Assembly (NCBI GenBank): GCA_941918925.1
Contig: OW799233.1
Location: forward strand, 57,751,841-57,815,840
Reading direction: 5' to 3'
Source of the DNA: Phyto melanocephala
Lineage: Eukaryota > Arthropoda > Insecta > Diptera > Rhinophoridae
Length of the DNA stretch: 64,000 nt
The notes below the pieces were generated by a model, which ran no database searches, had not been told where the DNA came from, and worked only from the letters and a program-made list of their open reading frames with translations. The translations under genes and the position numbers were made by a program. Position 1 is the stretch's first letter. Each line of letters opens with the position of its first letter. This document shows positions 35,401 through 47,269 of this stretch, piece after piece.

Positions 35401-36035
35401 TAGCGATGGTCCGAATAAGAGTTCATATCAGATAAGTGCCAATCGCAAACTTCATCAATCAAATTCTCTGAACATATAGTCACATCAATTATCTCTTCCC
35501 TAATTCTGTTAATAAATGAAGGTTTATTACCTAAGTTAAGGGTAAATAAGTTATTTGCATTTAGGAATTCCCATAGGGCGTCTCCTCTCTTGTTGCAGTT
35601 CGTGCTGCCCCAAAAGAGGTGATGCGAGTTCGCATCACAGCCTATTAAAATATTTCTACCTGTTCTCTTTGCCGATGTTATTATACTTCTTAAATCCGAC
35701 GTTGGTGGTATTGTCGGAGCATCAGAAGGTTGGTACACCGATGCCAGCATTAAATTGCGTGAGCCATGTATTAAGGTAATGGCGTCCGCTGTAGATAAAT
35801 CTGGGGAAAAAAGAAAATTTAATCCCTTATGACAAAGTATACAAGTTCTGGGTCGAGACCCAGTTTTAGCATAAAATAATTGGTAATCACACTCATTCAA
35901 GCCAGTGACTCTGTCTTTAACAGTCCAGGGTTCCTGTATGATAACTATGTGTATCTTACCTTTAGTTATATTTTCCATCAAAGCTTGTGTAGCCGTTCTG
36001 CTCCGATGGAGATTGATCCGCAAGAGCAGTATCAT
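32469..36035 (-). pseudogene. LOA-type ORF2: endonuclease, reverse transcriptase, RNase H
   Basis: 36035-33600 is open for 811 codons. The APE-like endonuclease shows QEPW, LIGCDANSHHLFWGS, IDVTIC and SYSDHRYI. The RT shows VFIDIEGAFNYV (motif A Asp), GTRQGGILSPLLW and CYADDVAILIRG (ADD). A frameshift near 33600-33625 moves the frame to 33568-33020, with RNase H motifs LYTDGSN, AEIMAI and FTDSQSV. A second frameshift near 33030 leads to 33035-32469 with WIPSHHGLIGNEKADKLS and the downstream CRACEEEDETFVHYLCHC zinc-knuckle-like motif. All polymerase, nuclease and RNase H catalytic residues that I can place are kept; only the frame is broken. Confidence 0.9.
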
Positions 36036-37517
36036 TGTTGTTCGGCTAAAAGAGATTCTTCTTGGGATTGAGTGATCTCCAACTCCTCCCTCTTCATTGG
36101 CACGGGGTCTTCATCTACTTTAGCCTCCTTTGCTTCGTTGTCGGGATCTTTCTTCTCCGTTGGATTATGTGTCCAACCAATGGGCGTCTTACCAACTTTG
36201 AAGAAAATAGTTGTACTGGCGAAGTACACTATTCTTCTCGAGGTAAGACATGGAGGGTTTATCCACCCCTGCTACTACCAGGGTGCCATCGTCAGTTTCC
36301 TCACGATGGAAAACCTCCCATTTGTCTACTTCCAGACCTCTATTTTTATTGCCAATGATTTTAAGCATGGCTTTGCTATCTAGTTTGCTGCCACAACCTT
36401 TAACGAAAAATATAACCTTGGCTAGGGATGGGATATCGGCCTATTTCACCATGGCAAGTTTGCCACCCTCACACGGGGCTGGTATGCCTCCCACTAGGTC
36501 TTTCATAATATGTGCGCAGGTGTCTGACTCTAATTGTAGGAACAGTACCTCCCTGGCGAACCTACAGATCTCTATATGGATTTGTGGAGCATTATCATCT
36601 GCTTCCAGGACATACTGCACAATCCTCTCATTTATGGCATTTTCTAATTCTTTCTGATGTGCCATTGGAATTTTACCCGATGTGCTATTGGAATCGATAA
36701 CAGCGTAGCATAGCTCCTCTGTCATCTTCCTTCTGGCCACTTTCGCATACGTGGGTTGCTCCTTAGCCGATTTTTCTTCCGGCTTTTTTTTACGTGAAAG
36801 TGGGGTTTTTCCGGCTGTTCCATCATCACCTGTATTTTTAGCTACCACTTTCGCCTGTTTGGAGGTTGAAGCTATTGGTTCATTTCCTTCTCCTTTCAGA
36901 TTGGCCGGAGGGTCTTCTTTCGGGAGTTGGGAAATGTTAACCGTTTTACTTCCCTGCTGGTAACTTTTTTTCTTTTTAGTATTGCCAACGATGTTCTGTT
37001 CCTCTGGAGATCGAACCCTCTTACCCTTTTCGGTATAAATGGGTGTAGATGAGTCTTTCTATTTAAGGACATCCCGCTGACCTTTCTTATTTACTCTCTG
37101 TTTCTTTTTGGCAGTCTTCCTTTGCTGCGCTCCGGAGAGAGTTCTTATTTTATCTGTGGTGAGTTTGGCAATGCTTGTACTTACTTCCTCAACCATTTTG
37201 TCTACCTCAGAGGTATCCTTTGTGCATAACATCGTAGTGTCAGCATCTTCTATATTTGAGTCAGAGGTTTTGGAGTCCTCGCCTGTCTTGTGTGGCTGGG
37301 GATGCTTAAAGCTCACCCTTGGATCCGATCCCTCGTTCTCTATTCTTCTTGATAGTTTATCAATAACGGAAGCCAAGTTACCCACCTCCGAAATTGTTTC
37401 CTTACAGGCATTTGATGACGACGACTCGGGGCCTGCTTGCTCACCACCATTAGCCGCCGGTACTGAGTTTATTAGGCTCTGCACCGTAACTATTAATTCT
37501 TTTTTATTTTGATTCAT
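36032..37517 (-). pseudogene. LOA-type ORF1 (nucleic-acid-binding, DUF4780-like)
   Basis: Starts MNQNKKELIVTVQSL at 37517. The frame is interrupted by TAG at 37059-37061 and again at 36441-36443, and shifts near 36229. It has a Lys-rich low-complexity N-terminal half (TAKKKQRVNKKGQRD), then the folded C-terminal domain typical of LOA ORF1 (YAKVARRKMTEELCYAVID through KDLVGGIPAPCEGGK). It ends ..SLLAEQQ at 36032, where its stop codon overlaps the ORF2 start as ATGA. ORF1 proteins coat element RNA and act as chaperones. Confidence 0.75.
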
Positions 37518-37730
37518 ATTTGGTTTAATTTGGGAACCACCCTATCTCATTTTTATTTGGTCCGCGAGGAGTTCTAGGAACCTCTAGGGTCTGAGGTAGT
37601 GTACGGGATCTGATCACTACATAATGCGACAAAACTCTACTCATTTAGATGGGTAGGTCTTTCCCACTCTATAAAGTGCTCAGGCCCCCCACATTATCAT
37701 TATATATATTAGTCATTATATATTAGGTTT

Positions 37731-38215
37731 AAAATTTTAAATATACCAAAAAATACACTGCGGTATAAAATTTTGTACATTTTGATCTATAACTCATTTC
37801 TTAACGCATAGATTTAAGCAATTTTCATGGGAAAATATTGTTTTTGCTCGGGAAATACAAATTCGAAGTTTTATGGCTCTGCGTAAATGCGTTGGACACA
37901 ATTGCATTTTATTCGATGTTGGAAGGACACGGTTTTTTTTACCAACTTTTGCATTACGAGATCTAACTCTCTTCCTAATATTCCAATTTAGCCCATTCTC
38001 AATACCAAACAAACCTTGTGTATAAGAAAAATTTTGGCAAATTTGAACCCCTAAGCTTTTTCGGTCCGATCTCAATCATGCTTTCAACAAACGGATGGAC
38101 ATAGCTAGATCATCGTAAAATGAAACTCCGATTCAGAATATATATACTTTATGGGGTCTAATATGGATATTTCGATGTGTTACAAACGGAATAACAAAAT
38201 GAATATACCACTACC
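37731..38215 (+). mobile_element. Mini-me-like repeat fragment (copy 5)
   Basis: Right part of the repeat: tacactgcggtataaaattt, the ggaaggacacggttttttt block, a GTCY-type motif reduced to caacaaacggatggacatag, and gatgtgttacaaacggaata with a degenerate terminal hairpin. Confidence 0.6.
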
Positions 38216-38342
38216 CTACTTTACCCATATTTTCTTTTGAACTTGCTTTTATGATCACACACGACAATTTCTTTGGCAATTTTTCTGTTTTGTTTGGCTT
38301 TTATTTTTTTACAATTTGACATTTGTGTTTAAGCCGTAAATT

Positions 38343-38366
38343 GCAATATAATATAATAATATAATA

Positions 38367-38404
<38 letters not shown>

Positions 38405-38667
38405 TTTATTTGGTTGTTGGGTTTAAGCTGGTTTATATGCATTTCCCTGGTGCTTATGCCAGATCATCAGTAAACCTTTACCCAAATTCTTGAAAAAGTT
38501 TAAAATTTTTATAAGTTATATTTTTAAATAAAAGGTAAAAAAAGGGTAAAGGTTTACTGATGATCTCGCATAAGCACCAGTAAAATGCATATAAACCTAC
38601 TTAAACCCAACAACCAAATAAATATAATTGAAAAATTATGGGAGCATATCCCAAAAAAATTTTGTAA

Positions 38668-38703
<36 letters not shown>
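38343..38703. repeat. Foldback element between two (AAT)n microsatellites
   Basis: Two (AAT)n tracts (38343-38405 and 38668-38702) flank an inverted repeat: 38411-38488 (ttatttggttgttgggttta ... agtaaacctttaccc) pairs with 38545-38624. Arms are about 78 bp with a few mismatches, separated by a 56-bp AT loop. It is a foldback MITE, possibly inserted in the microsatellite. Confidence 0.8.
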
Positions 38704-38704
<1 letters not shown>

Positions 38705-38709
38705 TATAT

Positions 38710-39065
38710 TGTTCATGATATCACTTTGTTTTGTTTGCCACTGTATATAAAATTACCGTTCATTTAAATTCCCTTTTTTTTGTACTCAATAATATTTTTT
38801 ATATGTACATATCGAGCAGTATAGTTTCATTTCAAAATTCGAACATTTAACATCAAATATAGAGAACAAAGTGAACACAACTAACAAAATTAGTGACAAA
38901 ATTATAAACGTATAAATTATAAATAAAATTAAAAGTAAAACAACCAAAAAGTGAATAAAATAAAACTGAATAAGATTTAATTAAAACTAAAATTAAAATA
39001 AATAAAAAGAGTTTTATTTATACAAAAACAAAAGAACCAGACCCACAAACACACAACAACAAACA
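38710..39065 (+). repeat. 5' LTR of the BEL/Pao element
   Basis: tgttcatgatatcactttgt ... acaacaacaaaca. It has a TATA box (ctgtatataaaatt, about 38746) and aataaa signals in its AT-rich second half. A canonical TGG primer site directly after it is not evident. Confidence 0.93.
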
Positions 39066-39644
39066 ATTTTGTCACTTCGAACCAGTACCCATGTTCTGTA
39101 ACTTTAGTGAGAACTTCTCGCATCGAAAAGTCATGAAACAAAATATCCCACCGTTTCTCGATGTGTGAGAAAAAAGTGTATCTGTAAATCATGGCGAAAA
39201 ATACCATTTATGATTACGTTGTTACGTTAGAGCTATCAAAAATTATACTTAATTATAAGAAGAAGAAGAAGAAAAAAAATAAACTTTAGAAGTGCGGAAA
39301 TAATAATAAAATAAAATTTAGAAAATAAAAGTGTTTAAAAAAATAAGTGCAGAAGAAAGAAATAAAATGTACAATGCAGCTTTAGTTAGAGCGGTTGGGG
39401 ATGATGAAAGGAATATGTTGCGGATTCATCGCAAAAGGTTGTGCGATTCAACAGACTCTTTTGAAATGCCGGAGAATTGATTTAAGGAACTATGTATATC
39501 GCTTAAGCAGATCATCAGCAATGGTTCTGCTTGAAGGCACCTTTTATGAGAAAAGGTGTAAGGAATACAAATTTGCCTTCACTTTCCAAGGCATTGGTAA
39601 CATTGTTTCCTTTTGATGATAAACATAATGATGATGGTGGTGTA

Positions 39645-40428
39645 CAAGGTCTATTAAATAAGGTCTGTTTAACTAATCAGCTGATCGTTTTTTGCTCCCC
39701 TATGTTTACTACTCGAAGTTGTCAAAATTTGTTTGCCTTTTTAGGGCGACATTTGTTTTTCAATTTTTCAATTTTATGATTGATAATTTTTTAACTTATG
39801 ATTTATATTCAAAAGTGCAGTGAAAAAGTGCTGGACATGCTGGTAAAAGGCGTTTCTGTACCCAAGGACTGAGCCACACCAACAGCTCTAGCAGCCTTGC
39901 CATTACTTGGCTCACAGGCCAAGAAAATACAACGATTAGCTATTTTGCCTTCACGCACCATTTGTACAACACCAGCAGCGAAACGAGCATTTTTCTGGCC
40001 CAACATACCTTGTGAAACAGCACGCTTCTTCAAGACATCGTTTAGACTTCTATTTTATCCTTATCAGCCATATTTTTAGCAAATATTTACTATTAACACA
40101 ATTTATTTTTGTTGTCTTGAAAAAATTGTTAAACAAAATGAAAACACAAAATTTAATAGGCGTTGGGCATATTCATACAGGTATATGCAACGGCGAATTT
40201 GCTGTGCTGCTCTGTCAAATACCTCATAAAAAATAATTTTTTATACATAGAGTTTGACAGTAACGTTTCCCATCAGATTGACTGATAATTTCACCTGGAT
40301 GAATTTTTTGGTATTTTAGTCAGCTGTTTTTGACTACCTTAGAGTAATTTAACACTAACAAAATGCCCGTATATTTTTTTTGCTTTTTGTTTTTGTAGAG
40401 TTGCACAGACCTTGTTTAATAGACCTTG
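39645..40428. mobile_element. hAT-like element carrying a reptin gene fragment
   Basis: 784 bp. Ends caaggtctattaaataaggt and its inverse accttgtttaatagaccttg, flanked by a perfect 8-bp duplication gtggtgta (39637-39644, 40429-40436), the hAT signature. It encodes no transposase. It contains an antisense host-gene fragment (39826-40071) and a smaller TIR segment (about 40167-40304, attcatacaggtatatgc ... atttcacctggatgaatt). Confidence 0.88.
39826..40071 (-). pseudogene. reptin (RUVBL2) 5' gene fragment
   Basis: Reads MADKDKIEV, then a stop and a gap, then RAVSQGMLGQKNARFAAGVV, QMVREGKIANRCIFLACEPS and NGKAARAVGVAQSLGTETPF. This matches the RUVBL2/reptin AAA+ ATPase N-terminal region through the Walker A loop, which is degraded here (CEPSNGKA in place of a G..GTGKT-type loop). 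About 20 residues between MADKDKIEV and the DVL..RAVSQG part are missing. Lying inside a hAT-like element, it appears to be a captured or inserted gene piece and cannot make an active ATPase. Confidence 0.78.
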
Positions 40429-41333
40429 GTGGTGTATTTATGATTTTTGTTTAGGACACACGACATACAAATTAAACAATTTGGTTCAACAATAAACACT
40501 TTTTGTAAATATTTAAGGTCTAAATAAAAAAGGAATAAAAAAATTATAAAAATTATTTCGAAATTGAAATAAAAAAAAATAAATGAAAAGAATTTAGCAA
40601 TTTTATTTAGTTAGTTAGTTTTTTTAAACTTTAAATGACTTTGATGATTGTAAAAATATAATCAATATAAAATAAAATCTATCTTTTTTAGAAATATAAA
40701 AACTTTTGTAAATTAAACAAAGATAGTTACCATAAATTATTTCCCGTAGTAAGAAAATTTATAACCTCAAATTTAAAGTAATTAATTTTTCATTTCCTAA
40801 TTTCTTTCTTTTACATACATAAAAGTTTAAAGCACAAAAAAAAACATTATTTCAATTACAAAATATTTTAAAGAAGGTTCGATAGTTTAAACTCGATATC
40901 TAATTTTCCTTTTTGTTGCTTTGAAACCCGCATATTTTTCTTAACGATAACAAATTTATAATATTAATACATACATATGTATGCATTAATAAGAAAAAAA
41001 ACATTTAAACTTTAAATTTTCCATGTTTTTGTCACTGATTTTTGACTTTTTATATTTTTTGGCTCAAAGTTTTTGCAATCTCGCGGTCTTTTTGTTTGTG
41101 ACTTATTTTGACAGTTCAAAGTGAGAAATTCTCGCCTGAAAACTTTACAGAAACACTTTTTTTTATGGCTTACGAGTATTTTTCTTACGTGACAGGTATT
41201 TCTCGCATGAATAGTTACAGAAACAGTACAGTGAGAAAAAACAGCTGTTTGTTTCGATTTGTTGTATTTCTGTACCAATTTACATGTTTCAAGTGAAAAG
41301 TTTCTCGTAGCGAGAGTTACAGAACATGGGCAC

Positions 41334-41911
41334 AGATATAGTGAAAATTAAAAAACTTAAAATTACAAAACAATAGTGCTAAAAAACAATACCAACAATT
41401 ACATACATTTATAAAACAATTTAAACTACATATAATAGTGAAAATAAAAAAGTACAAAAATTTACAAAAACAATTAAAATAGTTTAAATAAATAAGTGTT
41501 ACAAAATTAACAAAATTATCATCATTATCAACATCATCATCATCCAAATCATTTACGGTAACGGCTTGTAAATTCTTTGGCACAACAACAAAAATCCACA
41601 AGGTACAACAAGCAAGACCCAAAAAAGAAAAAAAAGACCCAACAACAACAACAGTAAGTACAAAATTATAATTTAATATACAACAAAAAATACAACCAAA
41701 AATTCTGCCGCAAACAACAAGACAGAATTGCAAAAAAAAAAAGGGTTACCATCGAACACATATTTTTAATTCACCGGGGAAAAATAAAAAACCCTCAAAA
41801 TACAATTAATTAATAAATTAATTATAATTTTCGACACTTATTGTTGTAAAATCGCTAGCAGGGACTTTTTACAAAATGTTGACCCTATTATTTTGATTTT
41901 TTGACCCAAAA
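41334..41911 (+). other. BEL/Pao leader, right part
   Basis: AT-rich untranslated leader between the TIR element and gag, with ATC/CAA-rich simple sequence. No coding. Confidence 0.6.
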
Positions 41912-44900
41912 ATGGCATGCGAAAAATTTGTAAATTGTACAAATGATCTTCTAGAGTTTGAAAGCGTTTACATCGAAAACGCGTCTGAAAACAACGTACA
42001 TGGTCTAGAAGTACTGCGTGTTGAACTCGATTCAATATGGGCACAAGTCAAAAGATCCTATGAAGAGTGTAGGGACAAAAAACAAGATGCCGCTGAAAAA
42101 CAATAGATAAAATTAAACTTCGTGAACGCTATCACACAGCTCTTAAAGCATACAAACATTGTTTAGGAATAATTAACTCAAATATTCAGATATTATCGAC
42201 CCTAAATAGTGATCAAAATAAACAGGAGCGAATTTCAACGGTTAATTCTGAGTCGGTAGAAAATAATGATATTTCGTTTGTTAGACTACCACCATGTGAC
42301 ACAGATATATTTTTTGGAGATTTTGTAACATGGCCAACTTTCCGTGACCTTTTTTCAGCGCTATATATAAAAAATACTCGTCTTAGCAAAATTGAGAAAT
42401 TGTTTCATTTGATACAAAAGACAGGAGGATATGCTAGAAAAATTATTTCAAATGCCCCATTAACCAATGAAGGTTTCGACATAGCCTGGAAAAATCTCGT
42501 CGATCAATACGAGAACAATCGGGTTCAAGTTAATGAACACTTAAAGATTTTGTTTGATCTTCCGAACGTTAGCGAAGAATCAGGCCAATCTATTCAACTA
42601 TTACAACGGACAGTTAATGGATGTATTCAGGCGTTAAATGCCCTAGGTGTAGAAACTGACACTTGGGACCCTATTCTAGTATTTATTTGCTCAAAAAAGC
42701 TGCCTCGAACTCTTTTAAAAGAATTTGAAAATTCTCTTCAGGAAATTACAAAAGTTCCAACATGGGAACAATTCAACACATTTCTAACACACAAATCTAA
42801 GACTTTAGAGTCAATAGCGGCAATTACACAGTCAAATATCAAGCCTTACTCACAAAAAAAGGAAAATACCAAATCATTGGTTAAACAAAATCGTATAAAC
42901 ACTTTTCATACTCATACGACTCATATAGAAAATGGGTCAAAATATAAAAAACAATTTTCATCAGCTAGGGTACAGAAAAATGACACAAATCAAAAATGCC
43001 AACATTACAAAGAGTGTCACCATCTGCGATCATGCCCAAAATTTTTAGAACAAAATGTGAGTGATAGAATTCACATTGTAAGAGTCACTAATTCATGTTA
43101 TAACTGTCTCTCTATAGACCACAGTGTCAGGGAATGTAAAAGCAGATTTAATTGCAGATTATGTAATCAAAGACACAATACTTTATTACATAAGGGTTCA
43201 GAAGCCCAATTTACAAATCAAAATAGTGTTGCAATTCGTCCCAGTACAAGCTCCGCAGCACGAATCAACAATATACAGTCCACACCCACATCAACTTCCA
43301 ATAATTCTATCCCAAATATTACATCCTTGACCCTGCAAGAGAATAAACAACTTTGTCAATCTCCCACCGAGCGAGAAACATTGTTATTCACTGCTATTGT
43401 GCACATAGAAATAAGAGGCGAAAGATTTCAGGCAAGAGCAATCATCGACCCTGGATCTCAGTCAACCTTCATATCGGACAAATTGAAAAACCGATTAAAT
43501 CTACCCACTAAACGAAATTTAGTTCATGTAACAGGTTTGAATCAAAACATTTCCGAAACTTCAAACAAAGCCTGTTTATTTAACCTTTGCTCAAGGGTAG
43601 ATAAAAACTTTAAATTAGAAGTATGGGCTCCCGTACTTAAGACCCTACCATCTAATTTACCACCACAAACCTTAGATTTGCAACATTTCAATGAGACTGC
43701 TAAATTAGAACTTGCAGATCCTCAATTCAATAAAAGTAGACCCATCGACCTGCTAATAGGCCTCGATTTAGGCCCCTCAATCTATTGCATGGAAACACCG
43801 ATGCGGTCTATTGGCTCCCTTTTGGCACAAAAAACAGTATTTGGCTGGATTGTGGGGGGACCAATTTCTACACCATCAAATACGAAATCAACGATTTCAT
43901 TGCTTAACACATCGTCCCTTGACCACATCCTCACACGCTTTTGGGAGGTGGAGGAAACCCCAAAACAAATCTTGAGGTCAGATGAGGACACATTTTGCGA
44001 AAACAATTTCAAATCGACAACACGTAGAAACAATTCAGGAAGGTATATAGTTACCCTACCCTTTAAAAATGGCAAAGAGATAGGTATCTCTAGAAATATT
44101 GCCATGGCACAGTTTATGAGAATGGAGCGCATACTCACACAGAAACCCGACCTCAAAAAACAGTATGATGAGGTTATCTTAGAATATTTAGAGTTGGGAC
44201 ACATGAAAAAGATCTCCCCCTCGGATATAAATAAGGCACCCAATTATTATCTGCCGCATCACGCAATAATAAAACCAGAAAGGCTGACAACGAAACTTAG
44301 AGTAGTTTTCAACGCCTCTTGCCCGACGTCAAATAAGAATACCCTTAATGACATTTTATACCCAGGACCCATCCTTCAGCAAGATCTTGTTCTTCTGATA
44401 TTAAAGTGGAGATTCTATCGTTTTGTTTACAACGCCGATGTAACAAAAATGTATCGTCAAATACTTATTGACCCAACTCAAACCCCCTACCAACGAATAT
44501 TGTTTCGTAAATCTCCAAGTGATCCTATTGAGGATTATGAACTCCTAACTGTAACGTTTGGAGTTAATTGCGCACCATTTCTGGCCATAAGGACACTGCT
44601 TCAATTAGCCGAAGATGTCAAAACAACACACCCTCTCGCATCAACCATTTTACAACAAAATATGTATGTGGATGATTCTTTAGCTGGAGGACACACTTTG
44701 AACGATGCCATAAAATCTAAAAATGAACTAATAACCGTCTTAAAATCTGCAGGATTTGACCTGATGAAATGGACGTCAAATGATCCACAAGTAATTCAGG
44801 ATTTACCAATTGAAAACCTCTTACCGCTCGATTGGCTAAATTTGTCAGAAAACGCCGGAACAAAGACTCTTGGGATAAAATGGAAAATTTCGTCAGACTC

Positions 44901-47220
44901 CTTTACATTCACTGCACCAGAAATCGAATTCAAAGAAATCTACACCAAAAGAGAAGTTTTATCTACAATTGCAAAATTCTTTGACCCTTGTGGATGGATA
45001 GCACCAGTAATTGTAGACGCGAAATTAATTATGCAAGAGATTTGGTTAGATAAAATCAACTGGGATGATATATTAAAGCCCATAGTTTGTCTCAAATGGA
45101 AAAAATTTGTAAAAAATTGTTCTGCCATCAATACCTTAAAAATTCCTCGTTGGATTCAATATACCCCAGATTGTCAAGTAGAAATTCACGGGTTTAGTGA
45201 CGCGTCAGAAAAAGCATATTCTGCGGCTCTTTACGTCCCAATACAATCTGAAGACTCAACCATATATACATTTCTACTGGCTTCGAAAACACGCGTAGCC
45301 CCCATAAAACAGATTTCATTACCCCGTTTAGAGCTTTGTGGATCCGTCTTGCTGGCAAACCTTGCATCAGCAACCTTACCAAATCTTCCATATAGAAAAA
45401 TCAACACATACTATTGGACTGATTCAACTATTGTGTTGGCCTGGCTAAAGAAACCACCTTGCACTTGGAATACCTTTGTCGGAAACCGTGTCTCTGAAAT
45501 AGTAGATAAAATTGGAAACCAAAATTGGCAACATATTGACTCCAAAGAAAACCCAGCAGATATCGCCAGCCGAGGTTGCACTCCACAGGAGTTGGAAACT
45601 CACAATTTATGGTGGTTTGGACCATCCTGGCTTAAATTACCAAAAAATTTATGGCCGTCTCCGATTAAACCCGAAGAAACAAAAATAGAAGCAAAATCAG
45701 TTAAAACGTTTACAACCACGACATATGAAGATCCCTTAAATCGATTCTCAAACCTATCACGCGCTTACAGGGTACTCGCGTATGCGTTGCGATTTTGGAG
45801 AAATACAGGCCGTAATAGAACTCATCTTCGAATATCGTCGCCAGAAATAACAAAAGACGAAATGGAATCAGTTAAAAATCGTCTTATTGTCTTAACTCAA
45901 CGAACTTACTTTCCCGAAGAGCATAGGCTTTTAAAAGCAAAACAAAACATAAACTCTAAAAGCAGTATCTTGTCGTAAAACCCCTTTATAGATCAAAATG
46001 GTATTATTCGAGCTAATGGTCGAATAGTTCAATCACCAGCATTGACTTACAACGAACGTCACCCAATATTGCTGCCTCATAGTTCCAAACTGTCACGTTT
46101 AATAGTTGAATTTACACATAAAATTACCATACACGGCGGTAATCAACTTATGACTCGAATCATCCGCACAGAATATTGGATATTTAAACTAAAACATTTG
46201 ATAAAAAGCGTAATTCATCATTGCAAATCTTGTGTCCTATACAAAAAACATGCCCAAACCCAAATTATGGCGTCATTACCACCCGAACGTACAAATTTAT
46301 CTAGACCATTTGCTACTACTGGCATAGATTACGCAGGACCCTTTGACATAAGAAACTTCACCGGAAGAGCCTGTCTTATCACAAAAGGATACGTCTGCAT
46401 TTTTGTATGCTTCGCTACCAAAGCCATACATTTGGAAGCAGCAAGCGACCTATCGACCCAATCATTCTTAGCAGCCTTCTCACGCTTCATTGGAAGGCGT
46501 GGATGTCCAGCTCTCATTTACTCAGACAATGGGAAAAACTTCGTCGGAGCAGCAGAACTAATCAAAAAAGATCGTCTAGAATTTATTAAAACTCTTTAAA
46601 ACAGATTAATTCAACAGTATAGTCATCAAAATATTGAGTGGAAATTCATCCCTCCTGGAGCCCCACACATGGGCGGACTTTGGGAAGCCGGTGTGAAGTC
46701 TTTCAAAACTCACTTGAAGAAAATAATGCCGAATTTGAAATTCACTTTTGAAGAGCTGTCTACAATTTTAACTCGAATAGAATCATGCCTAAACTCTAGA
46801 CCCTTAAGTCCTGCTAGCGATGACCCAAACGATCTTAACCCATTGACCACTGGACATTTTCTTATTGGTACACCATTATTGACCCCAGCCGAACCTGATA
46901 CAAGCAGTGAAAATCTAACTTTCATCAACCGCTGGAAACGTTTAAAGGTCATTCACCATTTATTTTGCCAAAGATGGAAGTCCGAGTACCTAACAGAACT
47001 ACATCGTAGATATAAATGGAAGACTTCTAGAGATAACATAAAAATCAACGATCTGGTAGTAATAAAGAATGATAATTTACCACCCAATGAATAGCAAATG
47101 GGCCGTATTGGAAAAACATATTTAGGGTCTGACCAAAACGTTAGAGTTGTCGACGACCGTACTATTAACGGAAGTTATACCCGACCAATTACAAAAATTG
47201 TCTTATTACCACAAAACTGA
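41912..47220 (+). pseudogene. BEL/Pao Gag-Pol, four disabling lesions
   Basis: Starts MACEKFVNCTNDLLEFESVY at 41912. A frameshift near 42104 passes to the long frame (open to 45978). Order: Gag with zinc knuckles (CYNCLSIDHSVREC, CRLCNQRHNTLLH); DUF1758-type aspartic protease (ARAIIDPGSQSTFIS); RT (KLRVVFNAS, YNADVTKMYRQI, YVDD at 44665-44676); RNase H (GFSDASEKAYSAA, WTDSTIVLAWL, NPADIASRG); integrase (HHCC HKITIHGG..CKSC, GIDYAGPF, YSDNGKNF, MGGLWEAGVKSFK). In-frame stops at 45976-45978, 46597-46599 and 47092-47094 each look like single substitutions; the natural stop is at 47218-47220. All catalytic motifs remain visible. Confidence 0.93.
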
Positions 47221-47269
47221 CAATCTCATTTATATCTTAATATATCTTCATATATCTTATACTTATAGA

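Larger units (their letters stand above)
32331..37690 (-). mobile_element. LOA-type non-LTR retrotransposon, nearly full length
   Basis: Minus strand: 5' UTR about 37690-37518, ORF1 about 37517-36032, ORF2 36035 to 32469, then a short 3' UTR ending in a ctaaccaacctaacctaacc tail (32336-32356 on the plus strand). ORF2 carries endonuclease, RT and RNase H, the order typical of the I/LOA group. Damage is modest (about two stops and three frameshifts), so the copy is fairly young. No flanking target duplication was established. Confidence 0.88.
39086..41333. mobile_element. TIR element inside the BEL leader, with possible PIF/Harbinger transposase relic
   Basis: Left gtacccatgttctgtaact (39086-) and right agttacagaacatgggcac (-41333) are inverted terminal repeats. 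Subterminal gagaa/ttctcg and ttacagaaac motifs recur at both ends (for example 41130-41240). 39367-39480 encodes NMLRIHRKRLCDSTDSFEMP then FKELCISLKQII, resembling the N-terminal region of PIF/Harbinger nucleases with stops. The transposase body is missing. No unambiguous target duplication, so the superfamily is tentative. Confidence 0.6.

Noticed and set aside
33300..36383. Several plus-strand open frames of 60-135 codons across this interval
   Set aside because: They are antisense shadows of the LOA-type ORF1 and ORF2.
38343..38405. (AAT)n tract as a promoter or origin
   Set aside because: An ordinary microsatellite flanking a foldback element; nothing supports a functional role.
39086..41333. 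Firm PIF/Harbinger assignment of the TIR element in the BEL leader
   Set aside because: No TTA/TAA duplication could be found at its edges and only a short, broken N-terminal transposase-like stretch is visible, so the superfamily is left tentative.
43782..45625. Minus-strand open frames opposite BEL pol
   Set aside because: They follow the codon structure of pol on the other strand and match nothing recognisable.
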